Under the pieces are notes generated by a model. That model saw nothing but the letters and a program-made list of their open reading frames with translations, made no database searches and was not told the DNA's origin. The translations under genes and the position numbers were made by a program. A DNA stretch of 42,259 nt from Betaproteobacteria bacterium (GTDB lineage Bacteria; Pseudomonadota; Gammaproteobacteria; Burkholderiales; SG8-41), in assembly GCA_016868035.1 (NCBI GenBank), contig VGID01000035.1:1-42259 (forward strand), in the 5' to 3' direction. Shown here piece by piece: positions 6,990 to 15,915 of this stretch (positions are counted from its first letter, which is position 1; each line of letters opens with the position of its first letter).

Positions 6990-8942
6990 TCAGCTCGCGC
7001 CTGCGCGCACGATGATCGGGGCGTTGCGCCGGCGCAGGAACCAGTAGCCGACGAAGAGCCCGACCGGAACGCAGGCCAGAGTCGCGAGCTGCCGGTCGGG
7101 GTGGAACAGCACGACGAACGAGACTGCGGCGAGCACGAGGCGCAGCGCCACGTCGATCGCGCGTGCGTCCGTGAACCGTGCCTGGATGCTGAAGGCGAAG
7201 CCGATGGTCGCGGTCATGATGAGCAGCATCGCCCCGATCTGCGCGGCCCCGGGCTCGAGCACGAGCTCGGGGCGCGTGAAGACGCCGGCCATCAGGACGA
7301 ACAGCGAGAAGCAAACCTGGATCGCGCGGAACAGCGTTGCCATGAAGGGCGCGTCCGCGATCTTCGCGGTGACCGCGGCGGTCACGGAGGTGGGCGGGGT
7401 GAGCTCGCCCCAGACCGCGAGGAAGAACGCGAAGAAATGCACGACCCACGGGTCCACGCCCACCCGGATCATCGGCGGTGCGATCACGAGCGCCGTGATG
7501 ATGTAGGTCGGCGCCGGCGGCAGCCCGGTTCCGAGCAGAGCGCCGAAGAAGAAGGCCACGACCGCCATCGCTGCAAGGTTGATTCCCGCGGCCTCGATCA
7601 GCAGCGCGCCGATCTTCGTCGGTATGCCCGTGATGACGAACGCGCCGGTCATGATGGAAAGCGTCGCGAGCAGCAGCGTGAGATCCGCGGTCATCCCCGA
7701 GAAGGAATCCACGAAGCGCCCGAGCGGCTCGGCGAGCGAGCGCAGCGAGACGCCTCGCCTCCTCACGATCGATACTGCGTGCGCGGGGAGAAGGACGCCC
7801 ATGACGGCGATGAACACGTAGAGCGCGGCGAACATCGGGGCGAGATTCAACAGCGCCATCAGCAGGATCAGCCCCCCGACGACCACCACGAAGACCCCGA
7901 TGTTCGTCCAGTCGGTCCAGCGCATCACGGCGGCGGTTACCGCGTCGAGCCGAGCGCGGTAGTGCGTAGACAGGAGGTACACCGATACGGCCACCCCGAC
8001 GAAAAAGATCAACGCCGGAGCGTAGCCGCGCGCCACCACGTCGAAATAGCTGCGTCCGAGGAACTCCGCCATGAGGAACGCGGAGATGCCCATGATCGGC
8101 GGCATCAGCTGCCCGCCGAGCGAGGAGGCGGTCTCGATCGCGGCAGCGGTCACCCGCGGCATGCCGGCGCCGATCATGGCGGGTATCGTCGCCGAGCCGG
8201 TCGTGATCGCGTTGGCCGCGCCGCTGCCGCTTACGGCGGCGACCGCCATCGAGCCGAGCACGGCCGACTGCGGCAGCGCGTGGGGCGAGCGCGCCGCGAT
8301 CTGGGAAGCGCCCGCGAGGATGGAATCCACGCACCCGAAGGCGCGCAGCGCGGAGAGAACGAGGATGAACGATCCGATCAGCGTCAGCGCGAGCTGGGGC
8401 AGGTTGGAGAAGACGCCGGTGGACATTTCCACGCTCATCGCGCTGGCGATGCGCGGCCAGCTCAAGCCGGGGTGATTGAACATGCCGGGCACCACCGAGC
8501 CGTACACCGCGTACAGGATGAGAAGGACGTTCAGGACGAACAGCGGCATGTAACGTTTGCGCGTGTACTCCATGATCAGCACGACCATGATTACGCCCAT
8601 GGTGAGATCGGTCGTGCTCCAGATCCCGGCGCGGACCGTGCCGATCTCGAAATATTCGACATGCAAGTACACAGCCACGGCCACCGAAAGGACGATGTAG
8701 ACCGCCGCGATGGCGAGGTTGGCGGCCGCCGGGAGCCGGGGATAGAACTCGTTCATGCGCAGCTCGTCCAGCGTGAACAGGATGAACGTGACGGGAACCA
8801 GCGTGCTCGTGAGCAGAACCGGACCCCCGAGGCTGGTCCAGTAATAGACGAACAGGTAAACGAAAAAGAAGACCGCGGTCAGGTAATACAGCCATTCGAC
8901 CGCGGCCCGCGACCGCGAAGAAAAAACAGGGGGCACGGTCAT
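6990..8942 (-). CDS. TRAP transporter fused permease (DctQ-DctM type)
   Basis: 650-residue inner-membrane protein. The N-terminal part (helices from about 16 to 220) corresponds to the small DctQ subunit and the rest to the large DctM subunit, the fused form normal for TAXI-TRAP systems. A glycine/threonine-rich pore motif GSGAANAITTGSATIP appears near residue 250 and a second GTGLPPAPTY motif near 475. It drives ion-coupled uptake of an organic acid delivered by the receptor encoded just upstream on the same strand (9024-10046, gap 81 bp). The C-terminus carries extra helices and a basic tail. The start ATG 8942 lies inside one of two 12-bp palindromes (8936-8967), an unusual site that may control expression. 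Substrate unknown. Confidence 0.93.
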   Translation of the reverse strand: MTVPPVFSSRSRAAVEWLYYLTAVFFFVYLFVYYWTSLGGPVLLTSTLVPVTFILFTLDELRMNEFYPRLPAAANLAIAAVYIVLSVAVAVYLHVEYFEIGTVRAGIWSTTDLTMGVIMVVLIMEYTRKRYMPLFVLNVLLILYAVYGSVVPGMFNHPGLSWPRIASAMSVEMSTGVFSNLPQLALTLIGSFILVLSALRAFGCVDSILAGASQIAARSPHALPQSAVLGSMAVAAVSGSGAANAITTGSATIPAMIGAGMPRVTAAAIETASSLGGQLMPPIMGISAFLMAEFLGRSYFDVVARGYAPALIFFVGVAVSVYLLSTHYRARLDAVTAAVMRWTDWTNIGVFVVVVGGLILLMALLNLAPMFAALYVFIAVMGVLLPAHAVSIVRRRGVSLRSLAEPLGRFVDSFSGMTADLTLLLATLSIMTGAFVITGIPTKIGALLIEAAGINLAAMAVVAFFFGALLGTGLPPAPTYIITALVIAPPMIRVGVDPWVVHFFAFFLAVWGELTPPTSVTAAVTAKIADAPFMATLFRAIQVCFSLFVLMAGVFTRPELVLEPGAAQIGAMLLIMTATIGFAFSIQARFTDARAIDVALRLVLAAVSFVVLFHPDRQLATLACVPVGLFVGYWFLRRRNAPIIVRAGAS

Positions 8943-8967
8943 GACCGAAGCAGGGCGGTCATGACCG
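8936..8967. promoter_or_regulatory. Twin 12-bp palindromes over the TRAP permease start codon
   Basis: CGGTCATGACCG occurs twice, at 8936-8947 and 8956-8967, with centres exactly 20 bp apart. Both copies are perfect palindromes. The first contains the permease ATG (minus strand, 8942). Two same-face operator half-turns or a translational operator are possible readings. Confidence 0.45.
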
Positions 8968-9023
8968 GCCGGAGGCGGGCGCGGACGCGCACCCGCCTCC
9001 CGGTTAAAGCTGTCGCGTCAAGC

Positions 9024-10046
9024 CTACTTTTTTGCAACCCGGGCGTCCCACTTCGCGTCCCAGACGCCCTTTTCACGCATGTAGCGCGCGAGTCCCGGAT
9101 GGATCGGCACGAGGTCCACGGAGGACATGACGCCCAGGCGCTGTAACCCGGGCATGTCCTTGGCGATCTGCGCGAAACTCGGATCCACTTTGGCGAGCGC
9201 GGCGGCGTTCTTCTCGACGATGGTCAGCATCCGGTACATGTCCGCCTCGGGCACTTCGAGGCCGACGTGGAAGCCGTAATAGAACGGCAGCAATACCACC
9301 TTGTCGGTGTGGACGTCTCTCTTGAACACGTCGGGCTTCACCTCAATGACGGCGAATCCGGCCTTCCTCAACGCCGCGAGCTCGGCGGCGGTTGGATTGA
9401 GGGCCGCCCAGTCTGCCGCCAGCGATGCCTCAGTGATCCAGCCTGCCGGTGCGCCTTCGCCGGCGGTGTAAATGATGAACCCGTCGATGCCGCCGGACTG
9501 GAGCAGCGATCCGGCGGTGGCGATGTCAACCTGGCGGTACTGGTGCTTGACTCCGAGCGCAGTGTAGGCGCGCTCGAGATGGGCGCGCACGTCCCACGGC
9601 AGCGGCCCGGTGAATATGGGCTTGCCGGCGAGATCGCCCCATCCCTTGAACTTGCCCTTGTCGCGCGAATGGACTGCGGTGCCCACTTCGATGGTGAAGG
9701 TCCACATCGACTGCAGGGGCTGGCGCTTCATGCTCGCCTTGAAACCCTTGAAGCGGTTGATGTCGTTGGCAAGCTCGTAGAAGGCGATATCGGCCCCGTA
9801 GTAGCCCTCGAACTGGCCGGTTGCATACCCTTTCACGGTTATGATTGCGCCCGGCGTCGGCTGCACGGTGATCCGGTAGTCCTTCATCTCGCGGTTCAGC
9901 ACCTCGGCCAGGCCGACGAGCGCCTTGTGCCCGGACGAACCGACCGCCGAGGTACCCCACGGAATTTCCTTGACCTGGGACCATGCCGGGGCACCCCAGG
10001 CGCCCATCGTTGCGACGACGAGCAAAGTAAGCAGACGGCTGAGCAT
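9024..10046 (-). CDS. TAXI-family TRAP transporter solute-binding protein
   Basis: 340-residue periplasmic protein. A signal peptide of about 23 residues ends PAWSQ. The mature part opens with IPWGTSAVGSSGHKA, the TAXI pattern of a strand followed by a small-residue ligand loop, and contains LYTALGV-like and EVPEADMYRM helices typical of the family. AAGGAGG stands upstream of ATG 10046. It is the receptor of the fused TRAP permease downstream. TAXI receptors bind glutamate or other dicarboxylates where known; no ligand can be given here. It is divergent from the Bug gene at 10406. Confidence 0.93.
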   Translation of the reverse strand: MLSRLLTLLVVATMGAWGAPAWSQVKEIPWGTSAVGSSGHKALVGLAEVLNREMKDYRITVQPTPGAIITVKGYATGQFEGYYGADIAFYELANDINRFKGFKASMKRQPLQSMWTFTIEVGTAVHSRDKGKFKGWGDLAGKPIFTGPLPWDVRAHLERAYTALGVKHQYRQVDIATAGSLLQSGGIDGFIIYTAGEGAPAGWITEASLAADWAALNPTAAELAALRKAGFAVIEVKPDVFKRDVHTDKVVLLPFYYGFHVGLEVPEADMYRMLTIVEKNAAALAKVDPSFAQIAKDMPGLQRLGVMSSVDLVPIHPGLARYMREKGVWDAKWDARVAKK

Positions 10047-10405
10047 TTCCCTAACCTCCTTCCTGGTTGGTTTGACGACAGAGGGCGCGAACGACCCTCT
10101 TATCCCTATGTTACCTCGGCGCCATACCGAGCGCGAGGTGCAGTTTCACCGCGATGTTGCAGGGTGTCAGTGCGTTGCCGCATGGGAAGACCGGTGGTCG
10201 CCGTGGTGATCGGGCGCAAAGCGGTTGTGCAGCCGCACCCGAGGGGGGATTACCGGCGCACGCTTCCTCGGGCCGTGCGTTGACAAAGCGCAAGCAGCGT
10301 GCAAGATTGGCCGCGTGCGCGATACGCGCCGCGGGGCCCGTTGCCCCACAACCCGCAGCAAACGCCAGAAGAACGGTCCGGCTCCAGGTTCGCGAGGAGT
10401 ATCCC
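10047..10405. other. Divergent intergenic region without a recognisable gene
   Basis: 359 bp between the TAXI receptor (minus) and a Bug receptor (plus). It should hold two promoters. TTGACA at 10280-10285 is a good -35 match for the plus operon, but the -10 at the right spacing (AAGATT) is poor. The ribosome-binding sites are clear at both ends (AAGGAGG on the minus strand near 10065, GAGGAG at 10394-10399). I see no coding sequence or repeat. Confidence 0.5.
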
Positions 10406-11377
10406 ATGCTACGAATTACGAGGCTCATGCACTGTGCGCTTGCGCTCGCCGCCTGCTTTTTCGCGTCGGCAGCAGCGGCACAAGCCTATCCAACCAAGAC
10501 GATCCGCATGATCCTGCCGTTCCCGCCGGGCGGCCCCACCGACCTGCTCGGCCGTGCGATCGCGCAGAAGCTCTCCGAGCAGCTCGGCCAGCAGGTCGTG
10601 GCGGACAACCGCCCGGGCGCCGGCGGCAATCTCGGCCTGGAGCTCGCCGCGAAGGCTCCCCCGGACGGCTACACGGTCGTGCTGAGCTCGCCGCTGATCG
10701 CGCTCAGCCCCTCGCTCTATGCCAGGCTCAACTACGAGCAGAAGGACCTCGCGCCGGTCTCGCTGGTGGGCGAGATGCAGAACGTGATGGTGGTGCATCC
10801 GTCGGTGCCGGCGAAGACGGTGAAGGAGTTCGTGCAACTCGCGCGCGCGAATCCCGGCAAGCTCAATTTCGGATCGGGCGGCGTCGGCACCACCACGCAC
10901 CTCGCGCCCGAGCTGCTGAAGAGCCTCACCAGGATCGACATGGTGCACGTGCCGTTCAAGGGGTCGGGCCTCGCGCTGGTGGCGCTCGTGAGCGGCCAGA
11001 TCGACATGCTGGTGATGGCGGCGCCGGCGGCCGCGCCGCAGGTGAAGGCCGGCAAGGCGCGCGCGCTCGTGGTGGTTGCGCCGAAGCGCGCGGCCGTGCT
11101 CCCGGACGTGCCGACGGCGAAGGAAGCCGGCTACGAGAATTTCGAGGTGCGGCTCTGGTACGGAATCCTCGCGCCCGCCGCGACGCCGCCGGGCACCATC
11201 TCCCGGCTCGGTTCCGAGCTCAACAAGGCGCTGACCTCGGCCGAGCTCAGGGAGCGGCTCTCCGCGGCCGGCATCGAGCCGCTCGCGACGACGCCCGGGG
11301 AGTTTGCGGAGTTCATCCGTAGCGAGACCGCGCGCTACGCGAAGCTCGTCAAGGATGCGCGCATCCCGCAGCAATAG
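10406..11377 (+). CDS. Bug/TctC-family tripartite tricarboxylate transporter substrate-binding protein
   Basis: 323-residue periplasmic receptor. The signal peptide ends near residue 25 (AAAAQ), then YPTKTIRMILPFPPGGPTD and NRPGAGG, the Bug ligand-loop motifs. It opens a plus-strand operon with gaps of 9, 17 and 21 bp to the next three genes and 110 bp to the fifth. The neighbouring lyase and tartrate-dehydratase homologue make a C4 hydroxy-dicarboxylate such as tartrate a plausible ligand; this is inference from context. ATG 10406 is chosen for its GAGGAG site and because it starts the signal peptide; a longer frame reaches upstream without a good site. Confidence 0.93.
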   Translation: MLRITRLMHCALALAACFFASAAAAQAYPTKTIRMILPFPPGGPTDLLGRAIAQKLSEQLGQQVVADNRPGAGGNLGLELAAKAPPDGYTVVLSSPLIALSPSLYARLNYEQKDLAPVSLVGEMQNVMVVHPSVPAKTVKEFVQLARANPGKLNFGSGGVGTTTHLAPELLKSLTRIDMVHVPFKGSGLALVALVSGQIDMLVMAAPAAAPQVKAGKARALVVVAPKRAAVLPDVPTAKEAGYENFEVRLWYGILAPAATPPGTISRLGSELNKALTSAELRERLSAAGIEPLATTPGEFAEFIRSETARYAKLVKDARIPQQ

Positions 11378-11386
11378 GCCCCGCGC

Positions 11387-12253
11387 GTGAAGCCGCCGAC
11401 CATACGCCAGCTCGCGCGGGCCGAGAAGCCGCTCGTGCTGCCCGGCGCGCACGATGCACTCTCGGCGCTGCTGATCGAGCAGGCCGGCTTCAAGGGCTAC
11501 TTCATCGGGGGCTTCCAGACCGCGGGCGCGCGCTACGGCCTGCCCGACATCGGGCTTGCCCAGCTCGGCGAGTTCACCGCCGCCTTCCGCGACATCATTG
11601 GCGCCTGCCGGCTGCCGGTGCTGGTGGACGCCGACAATGGCTACGGCGACGTGAAAAACTGCGTGCACCTGCTGCACACGTACGAGCGCATGGGCGTGTC
11701 GGCGCTGTTCATCGAGGACCAGGTCTCGCCCAAGCGCTGCGGCCACATGGCGGGGAAGCGCGTCGTGCCCGCCGCGGAGATGGAGGCGAAGCTGCGCGCC
11801 ATGACGGCCGAGCGCCTCGACCCCGAGACCTTCATCGTCGCGCGCACCGACGCGCGCGCGCTCCACGGCATGGACGAGGCGCTGCGGCGCGCGGAGCGCT
11901 ACGTGCGCGCGGGGGCCGACGGCGTGTTCATCGAGTCCATGCTGAACGAGGAGGAAATGGCGCGCGCGGCACGCGAGGTCCGGACAGTGCACGTCGCCAA
12001 CATGCTCGAAGGCGGTATCACGCCGATCCTGAAGCCCGCGGTGCTCGGCGAGATGGGCTACGGCATCGCGCTCTACGGCATCACGCTGCTGCTGCGGATC
12101 ACGAAGACGATGCAGCTCGCGCTTGCGGACCTCAAGAGCGGCGAGTTGAAGCTCGTGGGCTCCGGCACGCCGTTCGACGAATACACGCGCATCGTCGGCG
12201 TCGAGCGCTGGCGCAGGATCGAGCTGGAATACGGGCAGGTGCCGGGCGGCTGA
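11387..12253 (+). CDS. Isocitrate lyase/PEP mutase superfamily lyase (oxaloacetate decarboxylase or methylisocitrate-lyase-like)
   Basis: 288 residues starting at GTG 11387, nine bases after the Bug stop. The alpha/beta-barrel signatures are complete: LPGAHDALSA (18-27), DADNGYG for Mg2+ binding (81-87), IEDQ (109-112) and KRCGH (116-120) with the catalytic Cys118. The family cleaves or decarboxylates 2-hydroxy or 2-oxo acids: 2-methylisocitrate, dimethylmalate, oxaloacetate. The downstream enolase homologue would produce oxaloacetate from D(-)-tartrate, so an oxaloacetate decarboxylase role would close the pathway to pyruvate; this is inference. The prpB product is an alternative, but no prpC or prpD is nearby. 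Confidence 0.87.
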   Translation: MKPPTIRQLARAEKPLVLPGAHDALSALLIEQAGFKGYFIGGFQTAGARYGLPDIGLAQLGEFTAAFRDIIGACRLPVLVDADNGYGDVKNCVHLLHTYERMGVSALFIEDQVSPKRCGHMAGKRVVPAAEMEAKLRAMTAERLDPETFIVARTDARALHGMDEALRRAERYVRAGADGVFIESMLNEEEMARAAREVRTVHVANMLEGGITPILKPAVLGEMGYGIALYGITLLLRITKTMQLALADLKSGELKLVGSGTPFDEYTRIVGVERWRRIELEYGQVPGG

Positions 12254-12270
12254 CCACATCACTGGAGGCG

Positions 12271-13239
12271 ATGGCGACCATGAAGATCAGAGCGTTCGTT
12301 GCCGCGCTGTTGCTGCTCGCCTGCCCCGCGGTGCTCTGGGCGCAGGCCTATCCCGTGAAACCGATCCGCTTCATCCTGCCGTTTCCGCCCGGGGGCGGCA
12401 CCGACATCCTCGGGCGCGTCCTCGCGCAGGAACTGAGCAAAGCAATTGGCCAGCCAGTGGTGCCCGAAAACCGCCCGGGCGCGGGCGGCAACGTCGGCAT
12501 CGAGTACGCGTCGCGGCAGGCTCCCGACGGCTACACGATCGTGATCTGCTCGAACACGCTCGCCATCAGCCCGAGCCTCTATTCGAAGCTGAACTACAAG
12601 CAGAGCGATCTCGCGCTGATCACGCGGGTCGCGTCGATTCCCAATTTCATGGTGGTGCATCCCTCGGTTCCGGCGAAGTCGGTGAAGGAGCTCGTCGCGC
12701 TGGCGCGCAAGCACCCCGGCAAGCTCAATTTCGGGACCGGCGGCGCGGGGACGTCGAACGATCTCGCGGCGCGCTATTTCAGCTCGGAGAGCAAGCTCGA
12801 CATCGAGATCGTTCCCCACAAGGGCGTGAACCAGGCGACGATCGCGCTGCTCGGCGGGCAGGTCGACGTGGTGATCGTTGGCGTCGCGACCTCGGGACCG
12901 CACGTGAAGGCGGGCAAGCTGCGGCCGCTGGCGGTGCTCACGCCGGAACGGGTCGCCGCATTCCCGGACGTATTGAGCGCGGGCGAAGCCGGATTCCCGT
13001 GGCTTACCGTGGACACGTGGTACGTGATGGCGACGCCGGCCGCCACGCCGCGTGAAATCGTGGGCCGACTCAATGCCGAGTTCGCGAAGATACTGAGCGC
13101 CCCGGACACCCGCAGGCAGTTCGACACGCTCGGCGCAGTCCCCGTCAGCAGCACGCCGGAAGAGACGGCGCGCTTCATCCAGAGCGAGACGGAGCGCTGG
13201 GGCGAGGTCGTGCGCGCATCGGGCGCGCGCGCCGATTGA
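12271..13239 (+). CDS. Bug/TctC-family tripartite tricarboxylate transporter substrate-binding protein
   Basis: 322-residue periplasmic receptor; the signal peptide ends VLWAQ near residue 25, followed by YPVKPIRFILPFPPGGGTD and NRPGAGG. Start choice is uncertain: GGAGG (12264-12268) is only 2 bp from ATG 12271 but 11 bp from ATG 12280, so a protein three residues shorter is equally likely. It is close in sequence style to the receptor at 10406, including the LNYKQSDLA and FMVVHPSVPAKSVKE blocks, which suggests duplication within the operon. It lies between the lyase gene and a third receptor gene. Ligand unknown. Confidence 0.93.
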   Translation: MATMKIRAFVAALLLLACPAVLWAQAYPVKPIRFILPFPPGGGTDILGRVLAQELSKAIGQPVVPENRPGAGGNVGIEYASRQAPDGYTIVICSNTLAISPSLYSKLNYKQSDLALITRVASIPNFMVVHPSVPAKSVKELVALARKHPGKLNFGTGGAGTSNDLAARYFSSESKLDIEIVPHKGVNQATIALLGGQVDVVIVGVATSGPHVKAGKLRPLAVLTPERVAAFPDVLSAGEAGFPWLTVDTWYVMATPAATPREIVGRLNAEFAKILSAPDTRRQFDTLGAVPVSSTPEETARFIQSETERWGEVVRASGARAD

Positions 13240-13260
13240 GCAGACACACACAGGGAGGCA

Positions 13261-14235
13261 ATGATGATGTTCATGCGAGTTGGGCTGCTGGCGGCATGCG
13301 CGGCCGCCGTGCTAACGGGGCCCGTAGCGCACGCGCAGGGCTACCCGGCGCGTCCGGTCCGGCTGATCGTGCCGTTCGCGCCGGGCGGGCCGACGGACGT
13401 CGTCGCGCGCATCGTCGGGCAGCACCTGACCGAGCGGCTCGGGCAGCAGGTGATCGTGGACAACCGCGGCGGCGCGGGCGGGAACATCGGCATGGGGCTT
13501 GCGGCGCGCGCGACGCCCGACGGGTACACGATTCTCCTGGTGAGCTCGAGCTTCGTGGTGAATCCCTCGCTCTATTCGAGCATCCCGTACGACCCGTACA
13601 AGGACTTCATCCCGATCTCGAACCTGGCGGCCTCGCCCAACGTGTTCACCGTGCATCCGACCACGCCGGTGAAGTCCATCGCGGAGCTGATTGCGCAGGC
13701 GAAGTCGAACCCCGGCAAGTTGAGCATTGCCACGCCGGGCATCGGTACCACGCCAGATCTCTCGGCGCGGCTGATCGCGCTGACCGCCAAGGTGGACCTT
13801 GCGGCAGTGCCGTTCGGGGGCGCGGGACCTGCGGTCGCGGCGGTGGTGGGAAACCAGCTGGCTATCGGCTGCACGGCGATGCCGCCCACCACGCCGCACA
13901 TCAAGGCGGGGCGGCTGCGCGCGATCGCGGTGACGGCGCTCAAGCGCTCCGACGCGCTGCCCGACGTGCCGACGCTCGCCGAGGCCGGTTACGCGGGGCA
14001 GGAGGCCGAGACGCTGCAGGGCCTGCTCGCGCCCGCGGGCACCCCGAAGGCGGTCGTTGACCGGCTGAGCAAGGAATTCACGGCGGTCATGCGCGTCCCC
14101 GCCGTGGAAAGCCGCGTGACCGAACTCGGGTTCTACATCATCGCGAGCTCGCCGCAGCAATTCCAGGCGCAGATCAAGACCGAGATCGAGAAGTGGGGCA
14201 GGGTGATCCGCAGCGCAAACCTCAAGGTGGATTAG
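13261..14235 (+). CDS. Bug/TctC-family tripartite tricarboxylate transporter substrate-binding protein
   Basis: 324-residue periplasmic receptor. GGGAGG precedes three near-consecutive ATGs (13261, 13264, 13267); the first is used. The signal peptide ends VAHAQ, then YPARPVRLIVPFAPGGPTD and NRGGAGG. It is the third receptor of this operon and differs from the other two at the hinge (AVPFGGAGPA in place of the usual PYKGGG), so it may bind a different ligand. It is followed after 110 bp by the tartrate-dehydratase-like gene. Three soluble receptors with no permease in one operon fits the Bug pattern of many receptors sharing distant TctAB permeases. Confidence 0.93.
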   Translation: MMMFMRVGLLAACAAAVLTGPVAHAQGYPARPVRLIVPFAPGGPTDVVARIVGQHLTERLGQQVIVDNRGGAGGNIGMGLAARATPDGYTILLVSSSFVVNPSLYSSIPYDPYKDFIPISNLAASPNVFTVHPTTPVKSIAELIAQAKSNPGKLSIATPGIGTTPDLSARLIALTAKVDLAAVPFGGAGPAVAAVVGNQLAIGCTAMPPTTPHIKAGRLRAIAVTALKRSDALPDVPTLAEAGYAGQEAETLQGLLAPAGTPKAVVDRLSKEFTAVMRVPAVESRVTELGFYIIASSPQQFQAQIKTEIEKWGRVIRSANLKVD

Positions 14236-14345
14236 AAGTAGGTTCTAGTCTGGTCGTTTGACCGCCCGCGTCACGCAGTCGCGCTGTCAGGCAGGCGCGC
14301 TCCCATGCCGGGGATGATCAATCCGTGAACAGTGACCGATAGCCC

Positions 14346-15512
14346 GTGCGGATAATCGACATCCGCGAGACGGCCGTTCCGCTGAAATCGAGCTTGCGCA
14401 ACGCGGTCTTCGACTTCAGCGAGATGACGACCTCGGTGGTCGCGGTCGTCACCGACGTGGTGCGCGAAGGAAAGCCAGTGGTGGGTTACGCCTTCAATTC
14501 CACCGGCCGTTACGCGTGCGGCGCGCAGATGCGCGACCGGTTCTTTCCCCGCATCCTGAAAGCCGATCCCGACACGCTGCTCGACGAAACGGGCGGCAAT
14601 CTCGACCCGGAGAAGGTGCTTGCGTGCATGATGAGCCGCGAGAAACCCGGCGGCCATACCGAGCGCTCGATCGCCGTAGGAACGATCGAGGTCGCGGTGT
14701 GGGATGCGGTGGCCAAGATCGCGGACAAGCCCCTGCACCGCGTGCTGGCGGAAAGATACAACGGAGGCCGGGTGCAGGAGCGCGTGTTCTGCTACGTGGG
14801 CGGCGGTTGGTACGAGCCGGGGAAGGGCGCGGAGGGGCTCAAGGACGAGATCCGCGCCAAGCTCGGGGATGGCTACACGATGATGAAGATCAAGGTCGGC
14901 GGCGCGCCGATTGCAGAGGACGTGCGGCGGGTGGAGGCCGCGCTCGAAGTGGCGGGCGCGGGCGAGCATCTTGCGGTGGACGCGAACGCCGCTTTCGACC
15001 GCCCCCGCGCGCTCGCGTACGCGAAGGCGCTCGAGCCGTACCGGCTGCGCTGGTTCGAGGAGCCGTGCGACCCGCTCGACTACGCGCTGCTCGCGGAAGT
15101 AGCGCAGCGCTACAGTCCCGCGATCGGAACGGGGGAGAACCTGTTTTCGACCCAGGACGTGCGGAACCTGGTGCTTTTCGGCGGGTTGCGTGCGGATCGC
15201 GACGTGATCCAGACGGACGTGCCGCAGTCGTACGGGATCGCGCAGTTCTCACGCACGCTGGCGATGCTGGACCAGCACGGGTGGGAGCGCAAATCGCTCT
15301 TTCCGCACGGCGGCAACCAGATGACGCTGCACATCGTCGGCGGCTTCGGGCTCGGTGGCTGCGAATCCTACCCCGGTGTGTTCGGCATCTTCGCAGGCTT
15401 CGCGGACGACGCGAAGGTGGAAGACGGCTACCTCCGGCTCCCCGACCGCCCCGGCATCGGGTTCGAGGCACAGAACGCCCTCTACGCCGTCATGCGCGGA
15501 CTGGCCGCTTAG
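14346..15512 (+). CDS. tarD: Mandelate racemase/enolase superfamily dehydratase, D(-)-tartrate dehydratase-like
   Basis: 388 residues from GTG 14346. From memory the sequence follows the Bradyrhizobium D(-)-tartrate dehydratase along its length, with blocks such as MTTSVVAVVTDVVREGK, KPGGHTERSIAVGT and GTGENLFS. The predicted active site is complete: Lys181-x-Lys183 (MKIKVGG), metal ligands Asp212 (VDAN), Glu238 (WFEEP) and Glu264 (GENLF), and His321 (FPHGGNQ) as the general acid, each one residue off the published TarD numbering as I recall it. The reaction would be D(-)-tartrate to oxaloacetate plus water. Last gene of an operon with three Bug receptors and a possible oxaloacetate-consuming lyase. 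A related sugar-acid dehydratase activity remains possible. Confidence 0.8.
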   Translation: MRIIDIRETAVPLKSSLRNAVFDFSEMTTSVVAVVTDVVREGKPVVGYAFNSTGRYACGAQMRDRFFPRILKADPDTLLDETGGNLDPEKVLACMMSREKPGGHTERSIAVGTIEVAVWDAVAKIADKPLHRVLAERYNGGRVQERVFCYVGGGWYEPGKGAEGLKDEIRAKLGDGYTMMKIKVGGAPIAEDVRRVEAALEVAGAGEHLAVDANAAFDRPRALAYAKALEPYRLRWFEEPCDPLDYALLAEVAQRYSPAIGTGENLFSTQDVRNLVLFGGLRADRDVIQTDVPQSYGIAQFSRTLAMLDQHGWERKSLFPHGGNQMTLHIVGGFGLGGCESYPGVFGIFAGFADDAKVEDGYLRLPDRPGIGFEAQNALYAVMRGLAA

Positions 15513-15529
15513 CCCAAGGCGCCGCGGAG

Positions 15530-15659
15530 GATCGAGGATTGAGGACTGAGGATTGTGGATTGAGGATGGAGCGTTGGGTCGATGACAGGTGCCTGACACC
15601 GTCGTGGCGCATCCCGTCACCCATCACCCATCACCCGTCACCCGTCACTCGTCACGCAT
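15530..15659. repeat. Period-7 element B
   Basis: Left part: TGAGGAT, TGAGGAC, TGAGGAT, TGTGGAT, TGAGGAT units (15538-15571). Right part: CGTCACC, CATCACC, CATCACC, CGTCACC, CGTCACT, CGTCACG (about 15615-15657). The reverse complement of the right part is GTGA every 7 bp. Lies between the convergent ends of the tartrate operon and the gene at 15667. Confidence 0.7.
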
Positions 15660-15666
15660 TTCCGGC

Positions 15667-15897
15667 TCATTCCGGAGCGATGACCACGACCTGCGCGCGG
15701 CTCACGTTGAGGAACGGCGCGGTGTGGATCTTGCGTCCCTCGAGGTCCCAGACCTCCGCCTGGGTCACGGCGAAGAACGCTTTCGCCTCGACCATGTAGT
15801 CGGTGACGCGCGCGCCCGGCACGAGATCGATTTCGCCCTTGATCTTGTACGATCCGGCGAGAATCACCACGCGGGTTCTGTTGCCGTTCTCGGCCAT
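15667..15897 (-). CDS. Small conserved-looking protein of unknown function
   Basis: 76 residues, soluble, probably all beta: alternating hydrophobic stretches RVVILAGSYKIKGEIDL, VTDYMVEAKAFFAVTQAEVWDL and PFLNVSRAQVVVIAPE. GGGAG lies at proper distance upstream of ATG 15897. The pattern (a first strand that builds something 'G-E-I', a 'D-x-x-x-E-A-K-x-F' middle and a 'PFL-x-V' end) recalls small uncharacterised bacterial proteins that I cannot name with certainty. It stands alone between two period-7 elements, so it has its own transcript. No function proposed. Confidence 0.65.
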   Translation of the reverse strand: MAENGNRTRVVILAGSYKIKGEIDLVPGARVTDYMVEAKAFFAVTQAEVWDLEGRKIHTAPFLNVSRAQVVVIAPE

Positions 15898-15915
15898 TGT
15901 CTATCTCCCTATACC

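Noticed and set aside
7101-9146. Long plus-strand open frame over the TRAP permease
   Set aside because: Antisense shadow of a clear membrane protein gene; composition is Arg/Asp/His-rich and has no ribosome-binding site.
10280-10308. Sigma-70 promoter for the Bug-lyase operon (TTGACA, 17 bp, AAGATT)
   Set aside because: The -10 matches only three of six bases; mentioned in the gap entry but not called.
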